Shown here piece after piece: positions 34,617 through 47,400 of a DNA stretch of 64,000 bases (its first letter is position 1; the number at the start of each line of letters is the position of its first letter). Both the position numbers and the translations under genes were made by a program. Under the pieces are notes generated by a model. The model was not told where the DNA came from. It was given only the letters and a program-made list of their open reading frames with translations, and searched no databases. Source of the DNA: Rhodamnia argentea (Eukaryota; Streptophyta; Magnoliopsida; Myrtales; Myrtaceae); assembly GCF_020921035.1 (NCBI RefSeq), contig NC_063151.1, positions 30,882,934 through 30,946,933 on the forward strand. The letters are read 5' to 3'.

Positions 34617-36602
34617 TAGGTCAAGTCTTTTTTTTTTTTTTTGGGGGGGGCGGTGGGGGTGTTCCCTTTCATATGTTCCTTGGGTAGCACTGCCATATGC
34701 AGGTCATGTATTTGAGACAATGGACAAGATGATGGGTTTATTCTTGTCCTCTGGTAGAATTTAGCAGTCAATCAGTCCTGTTTATGGGAATGAGGATGAT
34801 CTTAAAGAGCATCATCATCTCTCCCTTGTCGTCAAACTTAGCTCACGTCTTCCTTTACCACTTGCAAAATTTTTCAGCAGGTTACAGTGATGGATAGGTG
34901 ATAGTTTGATGTGCATTTTTGTTCATGTGGTAGATTTGGATATTCCGCTCTTCATCAGAGTTTCAATATCAATGTTTGTTCTTCAATTGTGCCTTGTATT
35001 GACCACATGAGGATTTTAGTGAATTCTGGCCTGCATAGTGTTGAAAAGATTTTGGTATGAACCAATGATAAGAATGGATACAAATTTTATATTTCGTGTG
35101 CTGAGGGAAAGAAGAGGTAAGAAATGAATCTCTCGGTAAATTCTGGTCATTCTGGTTACAACTGGAGGAAGTTTTAACCCGGAGATCCTGAGGGAAAGAT
35201 ATTTCAGTTGAATTCATGTTTCTCAATACTCTTTCCAGTGTGATCATTTGTTGGTTGAAGGCTTGTAAGCTAACTTGTGAAGAAATAAACGGCTCACATT
35301 TTAGTGTGGTTTGGCAGAAAATCAAAGAATTGCACAATGAAAAATGCTGGTTCACAGATTTGCTTCATCCCTATCACACCTTAAATTGCATTTTGCATGC
35401 TGTCTTTACTCTTGAGCAGGGTTTCTGCATTCTGAAACAAGCCTGATGACCATGTAGTTGTGCAGTTGAGACTGACATTTCACCAGTTTCTGTGCATTCT
35501 TTTAGTACTTATCTGTTGTAAGACTATCTTTGACACTATCAAAACCCTGGCAACCTGTATCTAAAGCTCGACCCTCTCCCACCAGTCTTATTATCGGTTT
35601 CTTTTCTTTCCCCCCCCCGGAGAATCTAACCCTCCACCACTTAATGCCTTACCTTTCTGTTTGAACTTAAAACTGCTCGTGCATTTCCTTTTAAACAATT
35701 CCACTCCTTTTTGACTGAGAGTCCAGACCTGAGAGAAACCAGACAGCATGATGGCCATAGGATCAGCAGTCTTGTCGCAGCGGGCGACCGTGATCGATGC
35801 TTTCGATGGCGAACCGCCTCCAGAAAAAAAAAAAATTTCACATGGACCAACATATTTCCCCGAAAATGCATTTGCATTGCTCGTAATAACCAAAGTTGAC
35901 TAATAATGCCCATCAAAAGGACCTTCGGTACTCATCTTCTCTCTTTCAAAGAAACTTCCCTTTTTCCATCTTGTCTTTATCTCCTCGTTGTTATGCGGTC
36001 GCCGGTCGTATTCTGTCACGCAGCTAGCTTACACAGGCGGCATCACCGACGGACTGGGGATCAAGATTCGAGTTATCCTGCGTGTGGGACAATCCGCAGT
36101 GCAGTGCACACCAAAAGTGGGACTGTTTTTCCAAATGGGAGTGTCCTCTTGAGGGAGTGATCTTCTGGACCTGGGGTGTCCCTTTTTTTGAAGATTTGAC
36201 TTGTCATTGCCTTTGTTTAACCGGCGCATACCACCGCCAACTGGCCGGTAAAGAGACTATTTCTCCGGCTTTGCATCAGCCGCGGATGTGAGAGAGAGAG
36301 AGAGAAAGAAATGGGTCTAGTGCTTGTATGGAATTCGAACTAGTAACTAGTCTCAATAATGGAAGGATTGAAAAAACTCATATAAGCAAAAAGCAAATGC
36401 TTCATAAATAGTATTGTCGGGGACGGTACAATCTCAATCATAGATACACACACCATCACCATGTGTTTTGAACAAAATACTAATTTATTAAGAGATCATG
36501 TGGTCAGAAATAACCGATCAAACTGTTAAGTTAACAGCAAAATATTTCAGAAATGGGTGTTCGGTTTTTTCAATTTCTTGTTATTAGGAAACTTTAATGA
36601 TT

Positions 36603-36649
<47 letters not shown>

Positions 36650-38540
36650 GCCTAGGGTTTCCTCTACTTCTTGGAGACTTCAATGATTTTAGAAAGCAAG
36701 GGGTGTTGCAAGTCACAGACAACCATGTTGCCCCGTGCCAAGACAATCTCTGGCCGGGGCAATGTGCGCACTTTTTCTTTAAAGGTTAACCTAAGCGGAA
36801 AAAGAAACAGGGAAAGGAGACACTTGGATGAGTAAGAGATCCCATGGTGGCTTGGCCTCCACAACCAGTTGATCTTTTTCAATTATCGACTGACAAACGA
36901 CTCTTATATGTCTTCCACGCGTGATTGCTTAGTCCTGAAGCATGTGGCAGTGCACAAAAATTATGGCATCTTCTACTGATTCCGACACTGACGTTTGCAC
37001 TTTTACTCACTCTAACTTTATGTTCACTTAGAACAGGGAGAACATAAATTTGTCTAGCGATATAGTATTTCTGCGAATTTGTTATGAGGCCACCTTAATT
37101 AGTAAGTGTTGATTCTATAGGACTAATTCCACGTTGGGTAATCCGTTCAAAAGATAAAACGACGAAAGCGGCGGTGGTCCGGCTAAGGTATAAATAACCA
37201 GATCCTTACATGAGATTGGAAAATTGATTACAATGAAAGCTAATTTGAGTGTGCGTACAAAATTATGTGGCCATGGGCCGATTGCCCTTTTTTAAGGTAT
37301 TGAAGCTCTCAAGCTGTAAACTGATTTTTCTTTTTATAAAGCCGCCCAAACATTTAGTGCAGCTAGTAGATCAGGCACTTTTTATAGAATATCCCGCATA
37401 AGAGAATGAATTACCGAGTAGATAGATCGGATCTAGACGTTACGGACTCGACTCGCTTTTAGAATTGTATCTCAGATGTTTAGCTTATTAGTGAAAGGCA
37501 CTTGAGTTAGGAAGTCTGTTTGTTAATACGTGTATAAAAGCTTGGCGATTGAGAATTGAGAAGAGTAGAGCTTTCTCGATGCTTCACGTCGGCAAATCAT
37601 TCACAAATCACATGTAAAAATTTTGTGCCTGAAAAGCATATGGAGCTCCACGCGCTTTCCAACAAAAGAGGGGCCAAAAAAAAAAAAACATCATTTTTTT
37701 AGGGCTGTATCGCTTAATAATAGAAGTACCTAAATAAACCATGGTACCAAATCCACCCTTCACGTGCCACCCACGTGCAGACACGCTATGTGTCGGCTGA
37801 CATCAACAAGATGTGTCCTCCCTTGCCCCACGGACAAGATTTTTATCAGCACGTGACCTGCATGTGCCTGGTCGGTACCTAATGGCTAACCTAGCCTTAG
37901 CTTCTGAATTGACCCGAGGAAACCGATGGGTTTTGCACCCACTCCTCTCATTTTCATCGAATGCTTAATCGCACCGTTCGAGATTGATAAGATTGGATTA
38001 GTCGTAATCAAATCAAACTAGGGAAGGCGGAACTAGTCTGAACTGCCGTCGGAGACAGATCTTAATCGCAAGATCGACTGCAATTATGGCGTTTGAGCTT
38101 AACATAACGAGCGAAAATCAGAAACAGAAAATGAGAAACTTCAGTTAAAAGTGAAGTTTGGTTTTACCCTCAAGAATTGATATGCGGTCATATTCCACAA
38201 TTCATTTACTGTGTATTCATCACATTTGCCATTGGTCCAATCTTGAACAGTCAAGACTACTGAATTGCCAGTGAAAGCGATGGACAAAAATAGTACCATG
38301 TCTGTTCCTTTAACATTAGGACAGGAATTGTCATGTGGGCTGTTGGTTAAAGTTCATCGTCTTATTTTATTCTAGCTTGAAATACATATACCGCAAAAAA
38401 AAAAGAAAAAAAAAGAGCAAACCGCATTTGAAGAACCAATCCACAAGCAGACCCTCTTAGCATTGTAAAACTTCCCGACGTTTTACTCCAATGGAGGTGA
38501 TAATGTGTCTACTTCTGCAAATAATTCCTATTTGGCAGGT
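34617..38540. other. Gene-free interval after VPS9A
   Basis: The first 350-400 bases are probably VPS9A 3' UTR. Beyond that I see no exon series. The content is AT-rich with a few GC-richer patches near 36.0-36.3 kb, a GA microsatellite at 36606-36646, and three CACGTG motifs in 37761-37855. Confidence 0.4.
36606..36646. repeat. (AG)n microsatellite
   Basis: About 20 uninterrupted AG dinucleotides occur in intergenic DNA. No gene leader is attached that I can recognise. Confidence 0.95.
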
Positions 38541-38547
38541 TTATCAA

Positions 38548-39168
38548 GGGCCTAATTCATTAAAAAACCTCCAACTTTATGTTCGATCCCAAATTTATCC
38601 CGAACTTTTTTTTTTTGCCTCGGAAAAAACCACAAACTTTATATCTAGTTCCAAATCCGCCCTGATTTGTGACAAACTCTCAATTTATTCTTAAATTAGC
38701 CACGTGGTCCGGTCCCAATTTGACGTGGCATTTTCATGTCGTAAAAAAAACCACATGAGCAAAATAAGAGGACATAGGTACGAACTAACGTGGCATTTCC
38801 ACATAGATAACAAATCTACACCAATAAAAATTGATGAAATTCTCCCAAATGAAACCGTTCTAGGATATGAAAATTAGGGATGACAACAAATCTACACCAA
38901 TAAAAATTGATGAAATTCTCCCAAATGAAACCGTTCTAGGATATGAAAATTAGGGATGACTACCGATGATTTTTGTATAGAGGGCTAGCGTAATGTTCAG
39001 GGTAAATTTGGGACTAAATCTAAAGTTTGGGATATTTTTTAAGACAAAAAAAAAAACGTTCACGATAAATTTGGGATTGAACCTAAAGTTTAGAGTCTTT
39101 TTTTCTAAGAAAAAAAGTTTCGAGATAGATTTTGGGACTGAACTTAAGATTAGAGTTTATTAAGGGCA
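38548..39168. repeat. MITE-like inverted-repeat element with internal duplication
   Basis: The left end (cattaaaaaacctccaactt, then 'gttcgatcccaaatttatcccgaac') mirrors the right end. In reverse complement the right end reads 'cttaataaactctaatcttaagttcagtcccaaaatctatctcgaaac'-like sequence. Two further internal arms repeat the 'gataaatttgggattgaacctaaagttt' theme. This is a typical plant element with no coding frame. It contains the perfect 76-bp duplication listed separately. Confidence 0.6.
38809..38960. repeat. Perfect 76-bp tandem duplication
   Basis: Positions 38809-38884 and 38885-38960 read identically base for base, beginning 'aacaaatctacaccaataaa' and ending 'aattagggatgac'. Perfect identity points to a very recent event or to an assembly duplication. 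Confidence 0.93.
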
Positions 39169-40009
39169 TGTCAGGTTGATGTAAAGTGCAAACTGCTTCG
39201 TCCTTTTATCTTAAATCATTTATTTTCTCACATTGGTGTAGAATTTGGATGATCTCTAACTTACGTGGATGGATAAAGTGTGGAAAACAAAGGCATGACT
39301 AAGCTTGTTTGATTCTAAGCCATCAAAACTCTCTCATTTCTTCAAGCCTTTGTTAAAACAATAAATCAGACGCGGATCAGATGAAAAACAGATTGCTAAA
39401 GTGACTCAAAAAAAAAAAAAAAAAAAGAAGAAGGCATTTCTAAAAACTTTACATTGGCGTTTGCTCATCATTGTTGGTCATCCTTATCATTGTTGGTCCT
39501 CTTAACTTCAACATTAACGGCTAACCGATAAGAAAATGGGGTTAACCAAAACCGATTCAAGTCAAACACACCAACCAACCGTTGACCTTCAAGCTTCGGC
39601 ACCAAAAAAAAAAAACTCATTCTTTTGGGTATGACTTTTGGAAATAGTGAAATCTTGATTTTCTTAATTAACCCGGCAACTATGGTTTGCAACCGAATTT
39701 AATAATCGCAATCCTAGGTAACTATCGCGTGTCCAATAGGGTTGCCGCTTATGTCCACACGGGTATTCTTATCCTGCGTTAAGTTCATCCAAGCGGTCTC
39801 GAATTATCGTCGTGAAAAAGAAGTACGAATCCCTGCTCTCTTTTCACTCAGTTGATCCCGTAGAGAACATGGTTAGTCACATGCTGTAAGTCGATGCCTA
39901 CCAGATAATTTTCAAACGCCTAAGGACTTGAACCTTTTGCCCATAGACAAAAAAAGCTTCATTCTTACATCTAAAAATGCCTAGTTGGGATCGACACTGA
40001 AGGAATGTT

Positions 40010-40640
40010 GGAGTTGGCGAATACTTTGGGGACTTTTATTTCTCACACCGGGCATGTCCACGTGAGCTTAGGAAAACCGAAGTATGATCCGACGATATGT
40101 GACCCCTGCGCACGGGATGCGGGGGTTCGGGAGCGCCGCCCTCGACATGGGTGTCCCATTGCCCGGTCGGCGGGAGAGGATTCAGCTCCCCGGTGAGCGG
40201 GTGGGGGTTCGGGGCAGTGCCCTCGAAACCTCAACAAGTTTGTACTTTTATCTAAGTTAGCCTATTTGTTGAGGGATTGAAGGGGTTTCAAATAGATTAG
40301 GTTTTTGGCCCGTTTAGAGCATATATATATTTGCTCGTTTTTGCTGATTATTGTCACGAGTTGTGCGGCAGTAAACTTAAAATTATAGTGAAATCTCTTT
40401 GCGGGACGTAGCCCTATTTTGGGGTGAACCTGGGTAAATTGTGCATCGTCTATTTTTCTTCTATTATCTGTGCGATCATTCTGAATCGGTTTGCGATATA
40501 TCCCTTTAAGGAGGTGGAGAACTGTCGATTTCCAGTACTTCCGGTAGCGTCGTTTCTTCAGGATTGATAGCGAAACGGCGTGTAGTTTCATCCGGAAGCG
40601 CACCTCAATAATATCAATCAGCCTCTATTCCTAGCCCCGG
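40010..40640 (+). mobile_element. Possible Copia-type LTR remnant
   Basis: The segment contains 'gtgaaatctctttgcgggac', 'gtagccctattttggggtga' and a T/C-rich tract. By memory this resembles the R/U5 end of plant Copia long terminal repeats. A G-rich patch near 40121-40220 with 'gggggttcggg' repeats precedes it. No gag or pol frame and no partner LTR are present. It could be a solo LTR. Confidence 0.35.
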
Positions 40641-42275
40641 CAAAAAAAAACGACCTTTTTTTTGTTTTTGTTTTTGTTTTGATTTGGTCAAGATTCAAGA
40701 ATACGGCGATCGACTTGAGTGCAAGAAAAGTCCAGCCATATTGAGACAAGAACACAGATAAGAACGCCGGGCTAAGGACGCATTAGGTCATGGGGCTGGG
40801 GTGGCCGTCAGCCCCCAAGGTTCAAAGCTTTATCTGAAAATAATACATGAAATTCTAACTTCAGTTTAAAAATTTTCTGATTTTTTTTTTCTATTTTTCA
40901 GAAACGAGTTTAAAGGAGATACAAATTCCGTTCATGTCAACAATTTTCGATCGAAAGTGACCGAAAGAAGTACGTTGGCAAATAGTCAAAAGATTTAAGA
41001 CTACATTTAGCCAAAACGAAGAGTTTACTATGGAATCGATATCCTCTAGCAATAAGCTTTGGATTTTTTTTTTTCCCTTTTGGTTGATAATTTTTGCTGT
41101 AAATGAATTAAAAGCAAATTTTTGGACCCGAGCAATTCCTTAGACTACTTCGTCCGAACTCCGCAATGTAATTAAAAAATTCGGGGATATTCCCAGAGAG
41201 AAAGAAAAGAAAAATATTTTTCTCTCAACTTAGAAGGGTGGTGGTGGAGAAGGTAGACTCCACGTCAATTTTGGTTGACCGCCGTCGAGTAGGCAGGCAT
41301 AGTAAACTTCCACCTCCGGAATGGATTGTCGGGGCTTCGAGTCTTGCGCATCGCACGGTATCAAGTACCCGACGTACACGGCGGTTACTTGACAGTGCGC
41401 GAATTTTAGGTGATGAGATGAAGAAGCGAGGGACCACCGGCGAGAGAAAGCAGGAGGAGCGTCAACCTCAAAGCCGCCGATGATGAAACCTCAACGGGGG
41501 TGGCGTGAGAGACGGGGCGTGAATCCCACTTTTGGAGTCTCCCCAACTCCAGCGACACGCAGTGTGATTTGGACCCAAAAACTGTTTTCCTTTTCCGTTC
41601 CTGATAATTACTTTTATTCCCACGCGTGCGACGGCTTCAAAAGACTACGACTTTTTTACTCTTTAGTAATCTTCGCTTCAGTTTCACTCCCACCCATTCA
41701 TACCCCGTGAAACATCATGGGGTGTTAAGAACCTACAGAAAACTGATTTGCGTCAAACTGATCCAGAGAGCGATCCATAGTATTTTCGTGGTTGTCATAC
41801 GACCTTCGCAGACCAAGCTAATACGAATCCGACTTTTGATCCCGCTGCGCTGCGGTGTTTGCGTTGAGCGTTACATGAAATGAAGCGTCGGGGCTCACAT
41901 GTTAAGCCACATCGACCGAGTTTGATATTTTTCGAAAGGAATGAACTTTCGCATGGTTCGATATTATTTAGTGACGGTATTTTTTTCAGGCGTTGCGAAT
42001 GAGAAAACGGTTTCTCTGCAAAGTGGGCGAAGACAATACCTGTGATTAGAAGAAAACCCACGTAAACAAGAGATAGAGATTTGGAAGATGCACGGACAGA
42101 GACGGAGGCTTGAAGTGAATAATTTGACCAAATATTTTATTTAATGCAGCTTGTGGCTGTATGCGAAGGACCAAGTCCGTCAAAGACCCGGTTCTGCACT
42201 CGCGGTCGCCGGGAGAAATCTATCACAAGAATTCTCTTCCCCCTCCATTTTTGACACCCTCCAGACTCAGACACA

Positions 42276-42337
42276 CTCTCTCTCTCTCTCTCTCTTCTCT
42301 CCTCTTAAACAACACACTCCCCAACTATCACACCTAT

Positions 42338-42368
<31 letters not shown>
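42276..42368 (+). repeat. CT microsatellites in the gene leader
   Basis: A (CT)n tract at 42276-42294 and a 28-bp (TC)n tract at 42341-42368 lie 27-119 bases upstream of the ATG at 42395. They are therefore probably in the transcribed leader. Pyrimidine-rich leaders of this kind are frequent in plants and are candidate BBR/BPC (GAGA-factor) sites. Confidence 0.8.
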
Positions 42369-42371
<3 letters not shown>

Positions 42372-42394
42372 CAATCAAAGAGAAGAGAATCAAG

Positions 42395-43048
42395 ATGGGC
42401 AATGCTTATAGGGACCACCACCACCTCTATCATCTTCACCATGGAAACAACCTCCAAATCCAACACAAGAGCTCCTTCTTGCCCATGTTGTGCTCAAGGC
42501 CCTCCATTAAAGATGGGAGGCTCCCCAAGTGGAACGACGAGGACAGATCCGCCTCTTTCTCCGACGACCCCATGTCGCCAAAGGTCGGCTGCATGGGCCA
42601 AGTCAAGCGGAACAACCGGGTTGTTGGCTTCCCAACGCCCAACAAGCTCATCGCCATCGCTGCCAAAGCCAATGTCAATAAGAGTCTCAATAAGTACGCC
42701 AAGCTCAAGAGGCTTTTCTCTAGCAAAAGCCTCCTCACATCCGCCACTGCTGCTGCGGCCGCCGCTGCGTCGGGCAGCTACGAACGTAGGAGGCAAAAGG
42801 AGAGCAATGGGTGTGCAGGAGCCAAGAAGAAATGTGAAGAGATTGAGAATTCCGTCAGCTCACCGGTTAGTATTTTGGACATGGATCCCCCATTGCCAGT
42901 GATCAAGAAAGTGAGCAAACCGGCCGCAGAAGGAGGCGGCGGAGATGGCAGCCTGTGGAAGAGGAGGTCAGGTGGGGTTGCTTTGAAGGGCCTGGAGCTT
43001 CAACAGATTCACCATCCAAGGCATCATATGCAGCCAGGCACTGTTTGA
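42395..43048 (+). CDS. Plant-specific intronless protein, syringolide-induced 14-1-1-like
   Basis: One open exon of 217 aa starts at MGNAYRDHHHLYHLHH. Seen: a His-rich N-terminus, LCSRPSIKDGRLPKWNDED, then a DDPMSPKVGCMGQVKRN motif. The middle part is basic with NKYAKLKRLFSSK, an alanine run follows, and a VSILDMDPPLPVIKK segment lies near residues 160-180. The 'SPKVxCxGQVK' motif recurs in a plant-only set of uncharacterised proteins, some labelled 'syringolide-induced protein 14-1-1-like'. I base that label on recall and hold it at moderate confidence. No membrane segment, signal peptide or enzyme motif is visible. The basic, low-complexity make-up suggests a soluble regulatory protein. Transcription converges with the PHD gene. 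Confidence 0.85.
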   Translation: MGNAYRDHHHLYHLHHGNNLQIQHKSSFLPMLCSRPSIKDGRLPKWNDEDRSASFSDDPMSPKVGCMGQVKRNNRVVGFPTPNKLIAIAAKANVNKSLNKYAKLKRLFSSKSLLTSATAAAAAAASGSYERRRQKESNGCAGAKKKCEEIENSVSSPVSILDMDPPLPVIKKVSKPAAEGGGGDGSLWKRRSGGVALKGLELQQIHHPRHHMQPGTV

Positions 43049-44414
43049 TCGGAGGAGAAAGTTAGAATTCATAGGGAGAGAGAGAGAGGGATCCCGGAGA
43101 AGTGTAAATGGCTGGTGTCCAGTATGTTTTGCTTGTTTCATCAAATGTGTATTGAATTGATTTGTCCCTAGTATACACTGCAATATATGCAATTTTTGAT
43201 CATAGATCTTGAATTATATTTCTTTTTCATGGGCGCAACCAGAAAGTAACTTGGAAAATCTGGAGTCTGGTAATGCTCATTCTAATTTGGCAGAAGCACA
43301 TGAGTGGAGTTTTTGCTAGCAAGGTAGGCAAGGGGGAGTGGAAGATCATCGGTTGTCTTTCAATGCGGTGTTTTTTCCCCCAGAATGGACACCATGTTTC
43401 GGAAGAAACTGGAACCCACAAATATGAAGCATGATACTCCATACATCGATTCGTTCAGCTAGTTAATTTATGTGGAGGATGAACATCACTAAGTCACCAA
43501 ATTCCAACACAAACTTGCCAAGTGGCAGGAAAGAGAGATGGAAAAACCTCGGAAACATAGAAATGTCCTGGACATTTGAGAACGCTTACAAGTTTAATTT
43601 GGTGACATGAGAGTAGTCACTCGATTAACACTATTTACTTGGTTGATCGCCCAATATAAACTCTCTACTTGAGTGCCTCGAGTTCGCTTCGTGGTACAAA
43701 AAGGTGTTATGCTCGATCAAAACGATTGTTAACCTGTCCATGGAACCGTTTGGACTTGCGGAATAAAAGCTTACTGATTGAACAGAAAAATTCGTTCCGA
43801 GACCAATGTAGCGACTCAATGATCTTTCAGCCAACAAGAGAAAATGAATGAGCACAATTCCCACCATCAACGTCCAAATCCCACAAAGCTAAGGCACATT
43901 GTAAGGTACCGCAAGGAGCATTCCAGCAAATTGACTTTGGCTCAATTGCTGAATATTGATACTGTAACTATGTACATGCACTAAACTTTACATGCACACT
44001 ACAGGATTCTATCTGCGTTATTTTTGGGCATTCAAGTACAAGCAACAGCGATAAGCCTCTATAGATTTTGTTAAGCCCACCAACCACCCGTCGTACCCCA
44101 GGCGAGCAATGTGAATCAACAAGAAGAATTGAATTAACCCTGACCTCCTGTACACTCGAACGCTTCTCAATGAATGTACAGCTACGGTGCCAAAATTTCA
44201 CGGTCAAAACCAAGCAAATTGTTGGCTCCCTTCGGGGTGTAAGCACGACGACCACTGACCAGGCTGGGCATGATCTCACCGTTAATGCCTCAATTTCCTT
44301 TTACCATGATCACCCAAAGGCAACAACTTCTGCCGCACAAGCTTCGTTGACCCGTGACAGACACCAAGAAGCCTTGAGCACGCGACTTGCAAACCAGAAG
44401 GAGACGTTCTTTGA

Positions 44415-47400
44415 CTAGCCACCATGTTCCAATGGCTCACTCGAACCATCCCGGTTTATCCACTTATCCTTTGGGATGCTGTCTGATGGTACATATGCAT
44501 AACCTTTAGGTAACATCTTATTCTTCAAGTCGGCTTGATCAGAAGTCATCACCAGCTCTTTCTCGAATGTATCTGGATGCTGAGTCAGAATGCATAGAGA
44601 GAAGTGAAAAACCAGGTCCTCACTACGGGAACATTCAGTTGAAGTGAGACAAACAAAGGCGAAACTATACCTTCTTATACCTTGACCTCACTTCTCCATC
44701 ATTCAGAATATTACGAGATGCAACTGGTGGCCTCTGAGGAATGTGTTTTCCAGAGAATAAAGCCTTTTCTGTTGGCTTCCGGATCACAATATTCTGTGAT
44801 CCAGAGCTGCCATCAGTCTTTTGATCAGTGCTGGTGTGAGAAGGAACTTTACTTCGTCGCTTGATAGAAACTGAGCTATCCACAGTCATTTCATCCGATT
44901 TCTGAACTGCTTCATTGCCAGATCTGTAGTTCAGTGATGTTGTGGCAGATTCTGAGCTGGCATCAGTAGATAAGAAAGGACCTTGAACCAACCTCGATCG
45001 AGCAACCGTGTTTCTCTTCAACGCAAGTATTTCGTGCGTGGAAAGCACAATTTCCCGCTGCAAACATCCAGTCAATGTGAAAGGTCACAACTAAAGTTCC
45101 AAGAAAAACATGAATGGACAGTTCGGACACATGCCAAATCCTAGGAGGTTAACAATGAAGAGTGGACTCCGCATGATAGTATATAAGAACAAACGTAGGC
45201 ATGCTGCGAAAGACTTTGATATAATCCCAGAACACTCGCGTTCCAACTTTAGGATATGAAATATTATTAGTTAACAAGATCTGCAAGTATCAATTCGCAA
45301 AAGCAATAAAAAGAAAGAAAAGTTTCAAAGAAATTTCTTTCCCCACTTAGAGGAGTTAATAATTATCCTGTTCCATGGACGGCCATGCCCATGCAAAAAA
45401 GATCCCCCACCATCACATGAAAGATCAAACAGTGAAACTCTTCTACTGATGTCCAAGCCCCACCTAAAAGGAACCGACTACCTGACTAATGTGCAAGTAG
45501 ACTTTAACACATATATCACAAAGAGGATAGATGGCATAAATGATTGTCAGAAAGGCACTAACAGTACAAATGCAAAAGAATCCATCTTATAGGGCCAAGA
45601 ACCTTCCAGCACCAAGAAAGAGTTGTGCAGGCATAGAAAATCACCTGCAGAGCTATTGCAAGAGCTATGGAAAGTGTCTAAGTTTCTAAAGAGGTGAATT
45701 AGCATATCAGCAGCTTACTGAGACCATAGAAAAAAAAAACATGCTGACGTCATGTCTTTGCCGCCACGATTGAGCATACCATAAAACAGACATCATCATA
45801 CTGCTTGGCTTACCTTCACTTTCTCACGTTTAATGATTCTCTCACAAAGAAGCCGCAATCTTTCCAATTCAACCTGCAAGAGCATTGAGTGAAGTTCAAT
45901 AATCTGATTGATAATATATGCAGCAAACATACAAGCATAGTTACATATTCATCATATGTAGACCTGGCAAACGGATGACTCGGGTAAAAAATAGTACAGC
46001 CCAAATTGACTCATTTAACCCGTTTTGACCCATTCCCATGTAACACTAATCTAGCGACCCATACCTGACCCAACTCATCCCAATTCATACCCGACCCGAC
46101 TCATATTCGTTAAACACTTCCATACATAACCCAATTTACGAAAACTTGTGTCTTATAAATTTCTAAAAGAATTATATTGCTAAACCACAATGGACAATTT
46201 TTTGTTCTTCGTTCTTTTCTCTTCTGTTTTTTTTTCATTCCAAATCAGGGTCACCCGCTGACCCTCGCCATTTACAGGCGAGGGCGGATTTCGTAGAAAG
46301 AAAAGGGAAAAGAAAAAACAATAAAATAAAATAAATATTATAAAAATCATAATTAAAAATGACCTATTTATAATCCATTTAAACTTGTTAGGTAATCCAT
46401 TTATGGCTCATTTAAGACCCACTAAGTAGTTAGGTAACCCATTTACGAGCCACTTAAGCTTTGTTTTTAAAACTTAAAGCAACCCATTTGTAAAATGCAC
46501 CATTGTATATGGGTTAAAATATAGGTTCTAGACCCATTTTACGACGTCTAATCATATGCAAGAGAAAATCAGCCATGACTTGCCATAACAAGTAAGAAGA
46601 TAGTCAGGGGTAAAAAAAAAATCAAGCACAGTTAAAACCCAAAACAAAAAGTGAATGAAAACTAGTTTTCAAAAGGAAAACTAGATAATACATACTAAAC
46701 TTCATATGCCTTCTTCTGGCTTTTTAAAACTTAACCAATACGTCCACTTGCTACATTTTTCTGAAGTTTTAACGGTACCCTGATTTCCTAAACATACAAA
46801 ATTAGCCTATGCCTCAAATCAACGTAAATGTCACTGTACCCGGATTTGCTTGATGCTCTTTAGCTCTTCAACTCCATACTTTTGCGACTCAGCCTGTCCA
46901 ATTTATAGATATACAACAGAATATATGAATTTCTGAGGTATACAACTCAATATCTAGGATCTCTGGAATTGAATTAATAAATGCACATGCAAATGCAAGA
47001 CACACCTTTGCCTTCTGCTCAACACTGTGCTTTCCACAATAAGCCCGGTGCTGCAACTTGCCACCAACAGTCTTTACACTCATGAATAATCCAGTAGTTC
47101 GAGCACATGATGGATGAAATGTGCTCTGACAGTGACCATAATTGCACTGCGGGCCAGAAGAGCCAGATTTAGTTTCATCTACTTAAAATGGATACACAGT
47201 TCATAGAATCATAAAGGTAAGTTCACCTTTATGCAGACACCATATCTATGGTGGCACACATTACACTCGTCAACACCTTTTGAAATTGAATCCTGCCATT
47301 GTCTCAAATACATTGCTTTACAACATTAGAAAAAATCAACAGGCATGAATATGGGCTACATATCTACAGAGACAAACGAAGCATAAAAAAGAATCAAATA

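Noticed and set aside
42402..42902. 166-codon frame overlapping the gene at 42395 in another frame
   Set aside because: It is a shadow of the real frame; the chosen frame has the conserved SPKVGCMGQVKR motif and the natural stop.
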